From Linum tenue (taxonomy: Eukaryota; Streptophyta; Magnoliopsida; Malpighiales; Linaceae), in contig CAMGYJ010000005.1 in NCBI GenBank assembly GCA_946122785.1, positions 85,616,547 through 85,680,546 on the forward strand: DNA of 64,000 bases. The letters run 5' to 3'. Of the stretch, positions 1-10,812 are shown piece by piece. The notes beneath the pieces are model-generated. The model made no database searches and was not told the origin of the DNA. It was given only the letters and a program-made list of their open reading frames with translations. Position numbers and translations under genes: made by a program. Positions within the stretch are counted from its first letter, which is position 1, and the number at the start of each line of letters is the position of its first letter.

Positions 1-405
1 GGTGAAAAAATGCGATCCCCCCACCCACCGTAGTAAATGCCATATTTATAGGCTTCATGGTGGTGGGTGAGTGGTTGACATAGGGAGAGATACAGTGATG
101 TGACTACTGGGATACAATGATGTGACCACTAGCACACTAAGGCTTTTAGGCCATCCCTCTACCTAGGATGAGTCAGAGATCCACTCATGGCCCTGATGTG
201 ACTACCCGCTTGGAAGAGGTGCGCTTCCCTCATCTTCTGGTTCAGCCTACGCTAGTCCTCCCCTAGCGCCTGTCATCTCTTCGCGCCTGGACGTGGTTAG
301 CCATGATGAGGCGGCACACTCGGGGTCCTCGCGCTGCCGTGTTGGGGTCTCGTCCAGTTGCGCCCGGTTCCTTGGCGTGGCTAGGCCCGAGTCCTATGCC
401 CAACA
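1..405 (-). mobile_element. 3' LTR (partial) of Tat-type gypsy element E
   Basis: On the minus strand the LTR begins at 405 with TGTTGGGCATAGGACTCGGG and runs off the left window edge. It matches the plus-strand LTR at 33431-33986 with one difference that I could find (around 258), so both are LTRs of one young insertion or of two nearly identical copies. The missing part is about 150 bp, judging from the 556-bp partner. It follows a polypurine tract at 406-417, which identifies it as the 3' LTR. The other LTR of this element lies 33 kb away in the opposite orientation because of an inversion. Confidence 0.93.
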
Positions 406-1091
406 ATTGCCCCCCAGCAGGGGGTGTTTTGTGAACGCCCCCTGTTTAGGTTTCCTCCGGACTCGGGCCGGTCCGCTTGTAGCTATTGGTTGGCGCCGAC
501 GTGCGCGATACTATGAACTGGTGTCGCCTTGCCCTGACGCCATGTGCCATCGCGCTCGTTGTTGGGCTTCATTCGGTCGCCACGCGCAATGCTTGGCGCG
601 CGCTGTTGTGCGTACGGGGTCGTTTTCTTCGTGTGCGGTACGCGCTAATGCGCTCGTTGTTGGTCTTTGTTCGCTGAGCGCGATACTCGCGCGCGATGCG
701 CTCGTGGAGTTGTTTTCTTTTCGCAGCACGACGCATGTTTTCCTCTTCCAGGCGTTACCCTCGCGATAAGCGCTCGCGGTTGATCTTTGTTCGTTGAGCG
801 TGATACTCGCGCGCGATGCCCGTCGATGCGCGCATGGGGTTGTCTTCTTGTTGCGACGCAATGTGTGTCTTTCTTTTCCTCGCGGGTGTGCCATGCCCCC
901 CAGTCGGTGCGCGGCGCTGGTGGCGTCGCCGACTAATGCCTATGATCGTAGGTGTCAACGTGTCACTGTGTGGTTAGGCTATTTGGGCGGGGGTTTTTTG
1001 AATTTCGAAAAGATTTGGTGGGATCTGACTGTTACGGATCCCAATGTGGCTTTAACCTTTCGCATTCCGCCGAACGGCCTTGTCCCTTGAC
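406..1091 (-). mobile_element. 3' internal end of element E with polypurine tract
   Basis: Non-coding 3' end of Tat element E, read on the minus strand. It ends in a G-rich tract (406-417) directly before the LTR, the same arrangement as in element D at 23479-23490. A stretch containing CGAAATTC and the GC-rich blocks before the tract can be aligned with D at 23080-23490. It contains two degenerate copies of a roughly 120-bp unit rich in GCGCGCGAG (about 677-712 and 796-830). The long open frames here (158 aa at 293, 127 aa at 894) have no family signature and are chance frames in GC-rich DNA. The segment stops abruptly at 1088-1091, where Athila-like DNA begins. Confidence 0.85.
1088..1091. 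other. left inversion junction (element E / element A)
   Basis: Left of this point the sequence is E (minus sense); right of it the sequence is A (plus sense). The plus strand reads TGAC, whose complement GTCA is also the sequence at the other junction (42959-42962). Joining E from 42962 to 1091 (minus), and A from 42959 (minus) to 1088 (plus), gives continuous elements with no lost bases by eye. Confidence 0.85.
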
Positions 1092-2381
1092 AACCTATGA
1101 TGAGGACTGAGGCGTGCAGTAGAATTGTGTAGGGGTTCAGTTCTTTCAACTGTTTGCTTACCAACTATGACTTGATTTGATCACTTGTTCTTGACGGTCA
1201 TTTATGCATCTAGTTCAGGGTATCAAAATGTGAGATAGAGCATATAGGTAGCCATGTGAGATTTGAGCCTGCTCGTTTCTTTCTTGTGCGATAGATCCCT
1301 CTTCCATGATGTGTAGCATTCACGTTGTCACTAGCTAAGATGATGGGGGCATAGGATTAGCCCACGACCATGGTGACTGTCCTGATGTGTCATATCCCCT
1401 AGTCAACCCCTTTAAGCCGTGTGTTATCCTTTCTTTTGGTCTATAATGAAATATCACCCTTTTGCATCTTTTGGAAGGTTCCACAGAGTGGTTTTTACAT
1501 ATTCTCTGCTGTTTTCGCTAAATTTTATGTGAGTGTTGGAGGTAGTGCTTAAAAGTTGGGCAGGTGAATATGTGCAGAAGTGGTGGCTCTCTTAAGAAAT
1601 GAAAAGAAAAACAAAGAAAAATTGAAAGCAAAAGAGAGCCACTACCAAAAATCTGAATAATGCCCAGTACGTAGTGTTTCTTAGCAGTCTGGCTTGGAAA
1701 TGCTGACATTTATACCTCCTTCGCTCTTGTGCTCTTGGGATATTGAGTAATGCAGAATAGCAGAAAGGAAATACCGGTTTGTTTGACTGTGATTGTGTGG
1801 GTTTGGAAATGTGGAACCTTGTGCTATGAATGCTTCCACCACCTAAAAGGCCTTTTCCCCATGTCCAAGACCCTAGCCAGTCACTTGAACCTATGTCTAA
1901 GACCTCCGGATTAGTTAGTGGTGACACTCCATATGTGAACTCTAGCATTTAGAGGCTTCCATCATGGTGAAGAGATGTTAGGGATTGAGAGAAACAGCAT
2001 GCGCATTTTTCGCATCAAATCGTCCTGACCCCACTAGTCGAGAGTGAGTGATTCATTTTCATATTCTATATACTCTTGTACCCCGGTGAGGACCTAGATT
2101 GCTCGGTCTCTATTCTTATGTCTTGAGTTGGATGCATGAGGTGACTATTTTGAGTAAGTGGTTGAGTCAAGTCTAGGTTGGTTGGTGAACAGAAGGGAGA
2201 CTCTTCCTTTACTCGATTTTGCTGCGCTCGAATGTCCTTTGTGGTGGTTGACCAGGTTGCTATTGAAGTTGTTCATGTGTTGATGCTTGAAAACCAGTAT
2301 GATTCACGTGTTCTGTGCCTTTATGACTTGTCCCCAATGTTGGTTGATTGAAATATGTAAGCTTACCTTGTGTCTGACTTG

Positions 2382-2403
2382 GTTTGCTTGGGGACAAGCA
2401 AAC
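2382..2403 (+). repeat. conserved hairpin upstream of the A polypurine tract
   Basis: A perfect 8-bp stem, GTTTGCTT / AAGCAAAC, with loop GGGGAC. The identical hairpin lies at the same place in element B (54640-54661), while the surrounding spacer has diverged. It is followed within 10 bp by the GTGTGGGGGAG tract. Confidence 0.85.
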
Positions 2404-2409
2404 GGTTAA

Positions 2410-2422
2410 GTGTGGGGGAGTT
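2410..2422 (+). promoter_or_regulatory. polypurine tract of element A
   Basis: GTGTGGGGGAGTT directly before the LTR start. It is the expected site of plus-strand DNA priming. The same motif precedes the B LTR at 54668-54678. Confidence 0.88.
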
Positions 2423-3769
2423 TGATAGACCGTTAATTACACATGTTTTCACCCCTATTCTTGAGCCGTTTGAGGTGTTGATTCTCTTATTTTAGGCCGA
2501 TTTCACGCTAGGTTGTGCTTGTTTGTGATATTTCAGGTCCTAGTACGTGAATGGAGGCTTGAGAGCGAGTTTGGGGTCGATTGGACGAAGATCGGGCGCG
2601 TGGCGAGGTGCTAAGGATGCAACACGAGCACACTTAGTCATCACACGGCCGTGCAACTCACATTTGTGGCCGTGCGATTTTCGCCGAAAGCAAACACGGG
2701 CAGAGCAAAATTCCCACATGGCCGTGTGACCCTGGCCGTGTGGGAAGCTTGAAGTTCGACTTATTGATACGCCGCGTTTTAACTCACACGGGCAACTAGG
2801 TGAGCCACACGGCCGTGTGGCCTGCCCGTGTGAGTCGGGAAATCTTGGTTTTTCATCCAATTCCGAGCCACAAGTGGGAGAATCGGATTTTCAGAGCAAA
2901 AACAGAGCCCTAGAGAGAGAAAGTGCGAAGAACACATCCTAGAAGCTATCTTGGAGCTGGGTTTCATCAAATCGAGCTTGGAGATCGTCATAGGAGTGGA
3001 AATCATCATCCCCGAGCAGATTTTCCTCATCTTTATGAGTATGACTACTCTGATTACTGTTCTCTTCTCTCTCTCTATGAAGTAGACCCTTCTCTCACTT
3101 GGGTATGAAGAACCCTAGTTCTTTGTGTTAGGGATTTGATTGTAATGACTTGGGATGATTATACTGTTTGGTTTTAATCGAATGATGCATGTTTATTGAA
3201 TTGATTGAAGTCTGATCAGCTTTTCTTGATTTCTGCTGCAACCTGAGATAAATAGAATCCGATTAGGTTGTTAGAGCCTCTTCATTCGATAGTAGGGGAT
3301 TGGTTATACGAGAGTTAGCCAGTTTACTGCTTTGTACTGGAATTCAATTCCAGTAGTGGAGTTCTGTTTTTCATAGCCTCAGCTTTCCATCCCGGTGAAA
3401 CTAGTCGTCTGCCGGGTAGTTAGACTGAGAAGGCTTGGTCAGCTTAAGAGATTCCAAGCTACTGTTGGATCTTTCACAGTCTAATCAACAGTGAATCAAC
3501 CCAGGGTAATTACAATTGAACCTAACTAAGGAGCTAGGGGGACTCATTCCCGAGTGACTCTTTCCTGCTTTAGAAAACCGAACCATTTTCTGCTTTCTTA
3601 CTGCTTTTAGTTTAAACAACAATCAATCGACTTAGTTGGCTAGATAATAAATAATCACGGAGTAAGCAGTAGATCTAGACCCCGGGTTGATAATAGAACT
3701 TGCCTGTTACTGCATTCCCGGACTGCGATTACACTTGGTCGCAGTTTGGTGTTGTGTTTTGGCGTGTCA
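2423..3769 (+). mobile_element. 3' LTR of Athila-like element A
   Basis: A 1347-bp LTR starting TGATAGACCGTTAATTACAC and ending GGCGTGTCA. Its partner is at 49074-50417 on the minus strand (1344 bp), about 96% identical in the stretch I compared. Between about 2640 and 2835 it contains several copies of the palindrome CACACGGCCGTGTG or its halves. It is followed by TAGGG (3770-3774), which matches the TAGGG upstream of the partner LTR on the minus strand (50422-50418). This proves that both LTRs belong to one insertion. Confidence 0.93.
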
Positions 3770-4006
3770 TAGGGCTACGACCCAAGGAGTAGTGAAAAGT
3801 TACACGTTAAGCAACGCTAGGGGCGCATAAGTTAACCGGAGGAGGAACTAAGTAGGTCACAGGGAGCCTGTCAAGATGTCATGGGATCAATACATCAAGG
3901 CTAGAAGGAGGTACAATTCCTTGTAAAGAGATTATCAAAAGTGAATCTTGGAGTCGTCACAATAAACAAATTTCGAGGTCGAAATTTCTTTTAAGGAGGG
4001 GGAAAA
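3770..4006 (+). mobile_element. 3' internal end of long-LTR element C
   Basis: Begins with the TAGGG target duplication of A and ends in a purine tract, AAGGAGGGGGAAAA, before the C LTR. With the 5' piece at 50418-50892 it makes an internal region of only about 0.7 kb, with no gag or pol. C is therefore a non-autonomous, LARD-like element. The TTTCGAGGTCGAAATTTC block just before the purine tract is a near palindrome. Confidence 0.8.
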
Positions 4007-5775
4007 TGTGATGTCTCAAATTTGGATGTAGGTTCAACATCAACTACCAGGAAAATTAGATCAACATGACAAAGCCAAATTGGCATTTTGTTTCACCACG
4101 TTTGGATCAAGCTGGGGAGTAAAAAGGATAATGAGGCACTTATGGTTACACGAGTGCTGCAAGCTAATGAAACTTATTTGAGCAAAAGGTACCAACGAAG
4201 TTGTTATAGTAAGAATAGATGATTGTGGGAAGGAAGAACAAAAAGGGGGTTTTTCGTGAGGGTGCAATTCTGGGTTTTTAGCAATAGGCGTTACAGACTT
4301 TTAATGACAGATTTTGGGTGGTCACTAAAGCTGCGGGGAATTTGCAAAAACTTATTTTGGATGTTTTAAATTGTTTCGAGCCACTGCGAGTGTTTGTTCC
4401 TAGGTTTAACAATTTGATAAATTGAGGGTGGTTTATAATATGGTTGTAATTTAATTTGACGATTTTTGAAGATGTATTTCTATTTTTAGAAATTGTTCGA
4501 ATATTCGTTTTAATTAAATAAAAATATTTCTGAGTGTTTTTTAAGGGTTTGATAATTTTCCATGGTATAGGTGCTGATGATTGACATAGGAAATTATTAT
4601 CCTAAATTTTAAGAAGGTTCAAGTTAGGTGAAAATTCATTCAAGATAAAAATAATTAAGAAAATGGTCGGTTTTGAAGAGATTATTTCTATAAAAACTTT
4701 AATGGGGTTAAGGGACCTTTGGAATGAGGCTCGAGGACTGGAGTTTGAGGAGAGGATGTTCTAGTGATTCAAAAGGGGTTTTAAGTCAAGAAAGGTCGTC
4801 TAAGAAAATGGATTCTTATTAATAGGTTTCCCCAAGATAATCCGGCTAAGGAGGGGTTTCGTCGAATAAGGAATCGAGGAGTCATCTTTTCGAGGTGAGT
4901 GGAAAGGGGGTAAAATCTCTGTCGTAGGTCTTTTAGTTTATGCTTTTCGTTCAAGTTATTAATTAGTTAATTTTTGAGTAATGCGCGATATGTGTGTGAG
5001 GCATCCCACCGCATGTATGGGTGGAGGCATGCATTGTGCTATGTACGAATGTATGTGATGTTGTATGGATTGATGGTATGAGGAACCCCCGGGTGGTTGG
5101 GTCACTACTGGACGGCGAGACGTAACGCAGTGCCATTGCTGAGTTTGGTTATCCAACCGGACGGCGACACGTAACGCGGTTGGCATACTAGGGTAGGACA
5201 CCGGACGGCGAGACGTAACGCGGTGGTCCTAGTGTTTTGTGTTTAAGTTAAGGAAAGAAGTTGAGAGTTTCTGTGAGTTAATGTTGAAATAAGTTATTGA
5301 GGATGAAAGCGAGAACGACTTTTGTCTAAGTCAAGAACCCGAATAACGTGTTTTAGTAAGGATGATTATTTAAGAGCAGAAAGCGATAATGGCTTTCGTG
5401 CTAGGAAGGAAACTCTAATAACGTGTTAGTAGAAAGTTTGCTTAGGGCAAAGACCTACCTTAGAAGTAATGACGAGACTGACCCCTTCTCACTCACCAGG
5501 TCGAGGAAGGGTTAGCAGAGGCGGATTTCGAGAAGAGGCAAGGCGAGGCGAGTAGCTGCACCAGCATTGATGAGAAGTCAAGGAACTCGTGAAGAGTCAG
5601 AGCTAGAATAGTTTAAGCATGGGGATTGTCATTTGCCCAAGTGTTCACCCTTTTTGTTTGAAATTCTTAAACATTGTCGGTTTAGTTATTTTAAAAAGTT
5701 GTTTGGCTTGCCCGGGAGTAACCGGTTTGTGGTTTGAGTTAATGTTTGGTTTTCAAAAAGGATCGGGTCGTTTCA
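4007..5775 (+). mobile_element. 3' LTR of long-LTR element C
   Basis: Starts TGTGATGTCTCAAATTTGG and ends GGGTCGTTTCA; 1769 bp. From about 4255 to the end it aligns with the minus-strand LTR at 50893-53016 at roughly 91-93% by eye. The first 250 bp do not align with the first 500 bp of that partner. It is followed by GCTCC (5776-5780), matching the duplication next to the partner LTR (53017-53021 on the minus strand). LTRs of this size and the partner's TGTAACACCCCGG start are typical of chromoviruses (Del/Tekay type). Confidence 0.85.
5108..5225 (+). repeat. tandem repeat inside the C LTR, 3 units
   Basis: Three copies of a unit of about 47 bp carrying GGACGGCGAGACGTAACGC. The partner LTR has four copies (51498-51655, minus sense). 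Confidence 0.8.
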
Positions 5776-6305
5776 GCTCCAAGCAACATCACACTCACAC
5801 AAGCATACTAGTAGACTACCCCCCCCCCCTACACACACACTTAAACTCGGCATTGCCCTCAATGGCGAAAGAAAGGGGTAGAGTAATGTTACCGCTTGGG
5901 CTTTGTGAGTGAAAGTTGGAATCGAACCGGGGTAGGATAATTGAGCTTCAAGGAGAGACAAAAAAACACACACAAGCACGATACGACTCGCTCGAGGCGA
6001 GGTTATTACAAGCACAATACATAGTAGTAGTTTATGTCACACACACACACACACACAAAATGAAGATAAATAACAAAAACAAAAATAACACGAGTTCAAG
6101 TTTACAAGTAGAGAAGTGGGGAGAAAGGAATCCGCTCTGCCACATGTCTCACTCGTCGGCTACCTCTCTCCGGTGGATGGACCCTCTCCATCATCAGGTA
6201 GGATACCCTGGCATCGAGCCATGAGCTCGAGGATGTCGGACTGCCGCTCGAGGCGGGATGAGAATCCCATGTAGCTCGTCTCAAGGACGAGGGGATTGCC
6301 TGCTC

Positions 6306-7247
6306 CTAGTGGTGGTGGCTGTTGTGCAGGGTGCGGGAGCGCTGGGTGCCGGCGAGGGCCGTGTGCACGAGCAGGTGGCTGCTTGCTGCTGGTGGGACCT
6401 CAGGGTCAGGACTCAAGCCCTCGATGTACCGCATTGGGCCAAAGGTGCGCAATAAGCGCATGGAGTGCAGAGTGCCCTCGTCAAATCTCTGGGTGAGCCC
6501 CTCCTTCGAGCACCCTGCGAGGCTGATATCGAAGTACCTAGCAAGGCGGGTGATGTACAGACCCATTGACGTGGCATAGCGACCGGTTCGACCATTGGCC
6601 CTGGCAAAAGAAGTGGCCATGACTAAGCCCAAGTGCAGAGTTCTAGACCATTCTGCCATGCAAGAACAAGACAATAAGATTCTCTCGGTTATCTTGTTCG
6701 GGTTGTGGTAAGCCGGGTAGAGAGAACGAGCCAGGAGTGCAACCACGACACGCCACTGGGGCTGGAGTGTGGATGCCGTTGTGAGGGCCGACTTGAACTT
6801 TGTCCTTCGGTACTTTGGAAGACAAAACTTCAGAAATGCGGCATTCACGTCAAAACTTCGGATGGCATCTTCCTCCCACTCGTCCTCATGTTTACCTTCC
6901 ACTCCGAGGGCTCCGGCTAACTCATCTTAGCTCAAATTGCAAAGTTCCCCTCCCAATTGGAACTCAACCCGACGTACTGGATGACCGACTAGGCACAGGC
7001 TCTTGCGTATGGTGAAGGTGCTGAAAAATTCTACACATAGCTCCCCGTAGGTGTCATCTTCAAGATCAAGGGCTTGGCGCCATTGTGGGTGCACCACTGC
7101 CTCCCTCATAATGTCAGCGCAATGAAGCCTGTCGAACTACCGGAAGTCGAGTTTCCAATGGTTACCGACTCTCAAAGATGCCCAAAAGTACCCCTCTCGC
7201 TCCATTTCAGGGATGATCCTTAGCGCCACGAGGTAGGGGTGATCCAT
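6306..7247 (-). pseudogene. ATHILA ORF1-like gene of element B, broken
   Basis: Homologous by eye to the 349-aa gene of element A (43777-44826). Shared stretches include a W-R-x-L motif region near the start, the segment with LARYFDISLAGC (A: AAYFQIPLNGC) and a closing segment with RYIEGL (A: KWIEGF). The proposed start at 7247 gives a first frame interrupted by an in-frame TAG around 7138 and another stop near 6927. The ORF 6902-6306 keeps the rest. The A copy suggests membership of the ATHILA ORF1 family, whose biochemical role is not established. It is preceded by a PPT-like tract (7330-7345) and followed by another near 5830. Most likely inactive. Confidence 0.65.
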
Positions 7248-7329
7248 GTTAACCATCCTGCACAACAGAGAAACATACACCATACGTGGAAACATTCGTC
7301 ATATACCGCTCATTGGGAGGAAAAGAGAT

Positions 7330-7345
7330 CCCCCCCCCCACACTT
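7330..7345 (-). promoter_or_regulatory. internal PPT-like tract of element B
   Basis: AAGTGTGGGGGGGGGG on the minus strand, just upstream of the ORF1-like gene. It is the same core as the true PPT of B (54666-54678). Element A has it at 44887-44897. Confidence 0.6.
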
Positions 7346-7372
7346 GTTCTTCCACCATGGATAAAACATTTA

Positions 7373-8763
7373 GGGCCCGTTTAGTATTGTTGTTTGTTTT
7401 TGTTTCCTGTTGTGTTTTAAGAAATTTGGAAAACCAAGAAAAAAAAACGTGTTTAGTTGGGTTTTTATTTTTTGTTGTGAATCAGAGTTGCACAACAAGG
7501 CCCAAATATGAAAAACAACAATTTATAGCTTTGGATCTGATTCTTAAACATGTTGCACACGGGATTCCTACTGGTTGGGCGCTTGATTTCATTAAAACAG
7601 ACCAGTTTTCGAATCCCCACAGAAGCAAAAAAAATTTTTTTTTTTTTTAACACAAGCCGCCCCCCACCAAAACCCTACTTCGACAGCCGCCCCCCATTTT
7701 TCTTCTTCTCCATTTTTCTTTCTTCTTCTCGACAGAGACTCCTCACAGCCGCCTCCTCCCGGCCAGCCCGGCGCCCAGCCCGCCGTCGCCGAGCCTCCCC
7801 TGCGCGATCCGCCGCCCAGCCCGCCGTCGCCCAGCCTCCCCCCGCGCGACACGCCGCCCAGACCGCCGCCCAGCCTCCGGCCAACCCGTCGCCCAGCCTC
7901 CGCCCACGCAGCCGCCGACGCTTGCCTCCGCCGCCAGTCCGCCGGCACAATATAAGCAGGCGAGAAATAGATGAGATCAAGAGAAATAATAGATGGAATA
8001 AAGAATTTTTTCTTTCTAGAAGTCGCCTGAATTTCTTATCTCTTTTGAACTGTTTCTTTTTTTGGTATTGTTAACATGGAAGCTGGTGTTCTTGGTGGAT
8101 TTACAGATGGTGTTGTGGTAGAAGCAAGCAGCTAAAAAGCCGAGAAGAGGCGGATAAGGGATAACGGGCTAACGACCACTTCCCCTAAACTCCATCTCCC
8201 CGCAGCAGGTAATTTCGACTTCCCCTCCATATACTTTCTGAATATGTTCTTGAATTATGGCATGTATTTAGTGATTGATAGATTAGTTATTTGTGAATTT
8301 GGATTGATTGCTATGTTCTTTGTTTTGTGGTTTACCTCAGTTATGGAGAAAATTATGAAGATGAAGAAGGTTCGACTTCTGGGGTTGAACTACCACTCAC
8401 TGAGTTCAACGTCAGCTATGCAGCAACACGTGAGATGACCGAGAAGCGTGATGCCATTGCTAACCAGTTATGGAGTGATAATCATGTTTAGTATTATTTT
8501 TTATGTAATGAACATGAAAGATGTTAGGCAAATTGAATTTTGTGAGACTTTGCTTAATATTGAGGACATATCTTTTTTTTTGTTTTTAGTTCTTACAGTA
8601 GTAACTAAACGCGTTTTTGTTTCTTGTTTTCAGCTTTCATGATTTTTCAGATTTATCAACTAAACAGGTTTGTGTTTTCTGTTTTTTTCCTGTTGTGGTT
8701 GTACATCTGTTTACACAACACCACTGCAACCACAACAACAACAAAATGATACTAAACGGGTGC
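7373..8763. mobile_element. Harbinger/Tourist-like non-autonomous element in B
   Basis: A 1391-bp insertion with imperfect terminal inverted repeats: GGGCCCGTTTAGTATTGTTG at the left, and the complement of the right end reads GCACCCGTTTAGTATCATTT. It is flanked by the trinucleotide TTA on both sides (7370-7372 and 8764-8766). TTA duplications and GGGCC-like ends are typical of PIF/Harbinger elements. No transposase frame is recognisable. The interior has a C-rich block (7660-7950) whose frames are Arg/Pro/Ala-rich on both strands, probably compositional or captured sequence, followed by AT-rich DNA. It interrupts B internal DNA, which continues on both sides. Confidence 0.75.
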
Positions 8764-9067
8764 TTAAGCGCTCAACCCACCGTGGTATGGTTGTGGGTAT
8801 TTCACGGTTCAAGCACACAAGAAATTGAACCACAACCCTTACCATGGTGGCTACCATCCACCAAACAAAAACAAACATCCACTTGCATTCATAACATAGA
8901 ACTTGGTGGGCAAATTCTAAAAATAAACACAATTTGGTTCAACCACGCCCACCAAGGCTCACTAAGCTCATGCAAAAATCAATTCATCATTCATTCGACC
9001 TAATTCACCTAATTCCTCACCCTAAATCTAGATTCAATCATGAAAAGCAAAAAAAATTCAACCTCAC

Positions 9068-9240
9068 TTCACTACCTCAGAGTTCACGGACGGATTGCCC
9101 AGTTCACGGTCTTAGCGACCGTGAACTCTCAAATGCGTTCGTGAACACGGAGTGGTTGACAGTTGGTGAACATGCATCAGTACCCAGTTCACATACGCGT
9201 TTTCCTATTCACGGTCTTATAAGATCGTGAACTCATGTAA
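9068..9240 (-). repeat. B-family palindrome cluster, internal copy
   Basis: Several copies of GTTCACGGTC and its complement GACCGTGAAC, some paired as short hairpins (for example around 9100-9127 and 9215-9233). The same motif is clustered in the B LTRs (24575-24800 and about 54890-55120). It lies a few hundred bases downstream of the protease gene of B, the same relative place as the different palindrome cluster of A (45620-45985). Confidence 0.75.
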
Positions 9241-9413
9241 AAACACGGCACTTCTGCAAAAATTTTGACTCAACCTATTCCTCCGTGCCCTCTTATCGAT
9301 CACAACACAACCATAAACCGCAAAACCACAACACCCGGCACGGGGACAACTTCACCACTCGAACTCTTCACAAGACACTAAAATGAAAACTAAGGAAAAG
9401 AAAACAAACCTCC

Positions 9414-9431
9414 GTTGGGTTGCCTCCCAAC
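9414..9431 (-). repeat. post-protease hairpin of element B
   Basis: In element sense the stem GTTGGG / CCCAAC encloses loop AGGCAA, about 43 nt after the protease-frame stop at 9474. A has GTGGGG / CCCCAC with the same loop at 46096-46113. The paired change keeps the stem, which is direct evidence for selection on RNA or DNA folding. It is preceded in both by AAGCGCTTGT. Confidence 0.75.
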
Positions 9432-9473
9432 AAGCGCTTGTTTATCGTCATTAGCTTGACAGTTGGGGATCGA

Positions 9474-10629
9474 TCACGACTTCAAACATGATGCCACCGA
9501 GAGCGGATCCACCACACTCTCGGTGCGAGGCTTGTAGCCTCCCATCTTAGGCTCCTTGAGTTGGCCCTCTTGGTTGGCCAACATTGCTTCGGCCTCCCCC
9601 ATCTTCCGGGCCAAAACTCCCTTCATCCTTCTTCTCCAAGCACTCATCCTCGATCCTTTGGGTTTAGGACCCTTCTTAACTTCCTGCTCAACATCATCAA
9701 ATCCAACACAAATAACGGTGGGGTTTGCCTTGAGAGGCTCTCCTCCACTCTCATTCACATCATTTGAAATCACTCCGAACCCTAGGATCAATTTCAAGCT
9801 TGATTCTCTCCTTAACATCCCTCAAAATTAGGGTTCCCTCATTAACGTCTATCAATGCCTTGGCGGTTGCAAGAAAGGGACGACCGAGGATGAGGGGCAT
9901 ATCCGAGTCCTCACTTATGTCGAGAATCACGAAATCGGTTGGATAGCAAAACTTTCCCACTCTCACCATCATGTCCTCCACTATACCTCTCGAGCTAATG
10001 ACCGAACGGTCGGCTAAGGAGATGCTAAGCTTAGAAGTCTTAAGTTCACCTACTTCTAACTTTTTGAAAAGCTTGTAGGGCATCACATTCACACTAGCTC
10101 CTAGGTCCGCCAAGGCATTGTCTATATGGTGATCACCAATACCAAGAGGGATAGTAAAGCTATCTGGGTCGGACCGCTATTTGGGAAAGCGGTCGAGGAG
10201 GTAAGCCCAACACTCCTCGCCAAGAGTCACGTTGGAGAGGCCTTCAAGTCTTGGCTTCTTGATGAGGAATCCTTTGAGGTACTTGGCATATCTTGGCATT
10301 TGAGCAATGACTTCAAGGAACGGGATGTTGAGGTGGAGGTTGCGGAGCATTTCCATGAACCCTCCACACTCGTTCTCCAACCTCTCCTTGTACATCCTTG
10401 TGGGATAAGGAAGAGGTGGCACGTATCCATCCTCCGACAATGCCTTCCTTGATGCCTTCCTCTCATTCCTCGAAGACTTCTTCTCTCCCCTCTTCGGGAT
10501 GGTTTCTTCCTTGTTGGAATCTTCCTTCTCTATCACTTGGTCCTTGGGGTTCACCACGGTTTGGGAAGGTAAAGCTCCCTTGGGTCTCTCGGTGAGGATA
10601 CCGGTAAGGTTGCCGATTTGCACATCCAA
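9474..10629 (-). pseudogene. gag C-terminal part and retropepsin domain of B, frameshifted
   Basis: The protease part lies at 10113-9760: ADLGASVNVMPYKLF carries the D-x-G active-site triad in the Athila form (DLGAS), followed by LGRPFLATA, the retropepsin flap and C-terminal signature. The upstream frame 10629-10177 carries the basic linker and PMPRYAKYLK-like motif seen in A. A frame change near 9800 moves the C-terminal tail (to 9474) into another frame. The neighbour upstream is gag. The product would have been an Athila-type aspartic protease that processes Gag. No pol follows it. Confidence 0.8.
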
Positions 10630-10812
10630 GCTTTGAAGGCTCGCTTGATGACTTCAGAGACCCGCCTCAACCGAGGTAAACTTGGTAGTCGCCACATCCA
10701 TAAATTGCTACATCTTTTCGAACTTTTGGCTACTCGTTCTCACAAAGGTGTTCACTAGGTCCTAGGTCCTCAAGCTTTGATAACTTGTGGGGTTGTTGTT
10801 GTTGTTGAAACC

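Larger units (their letters stand above)
1088..2422 (+). mobile_element. 3' internal region of Athila-like element A
   Basis: Non-coding spacer between the last gene of A and its 3' LTR. It aligns with the same region of element B at 53140-54678: shared blocks include CCTATGATG, CTTGATTTGATCACTTGTT, GGTGAGGAC and the terminal hairpin plus polypurine tract. I see no credible coding frame in it. The 5' continuation of A is at 42959-50417 on the opposite strand. Confidence 0.88.

Noticed and set aside
293..1090. Overlapping frames of 98-158 codons near the left edge
   Set aside because: They occur in GC-rich non-coding DNA of element E on both strands, without family motifs or conserved frame in D.
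7550..8074. Frames of 101-174 codons rich in Arg, Pro and Ala
   Set aside because: Open frames exist on both strands in the same GCC-type repeat, indicating composition rather than coding.
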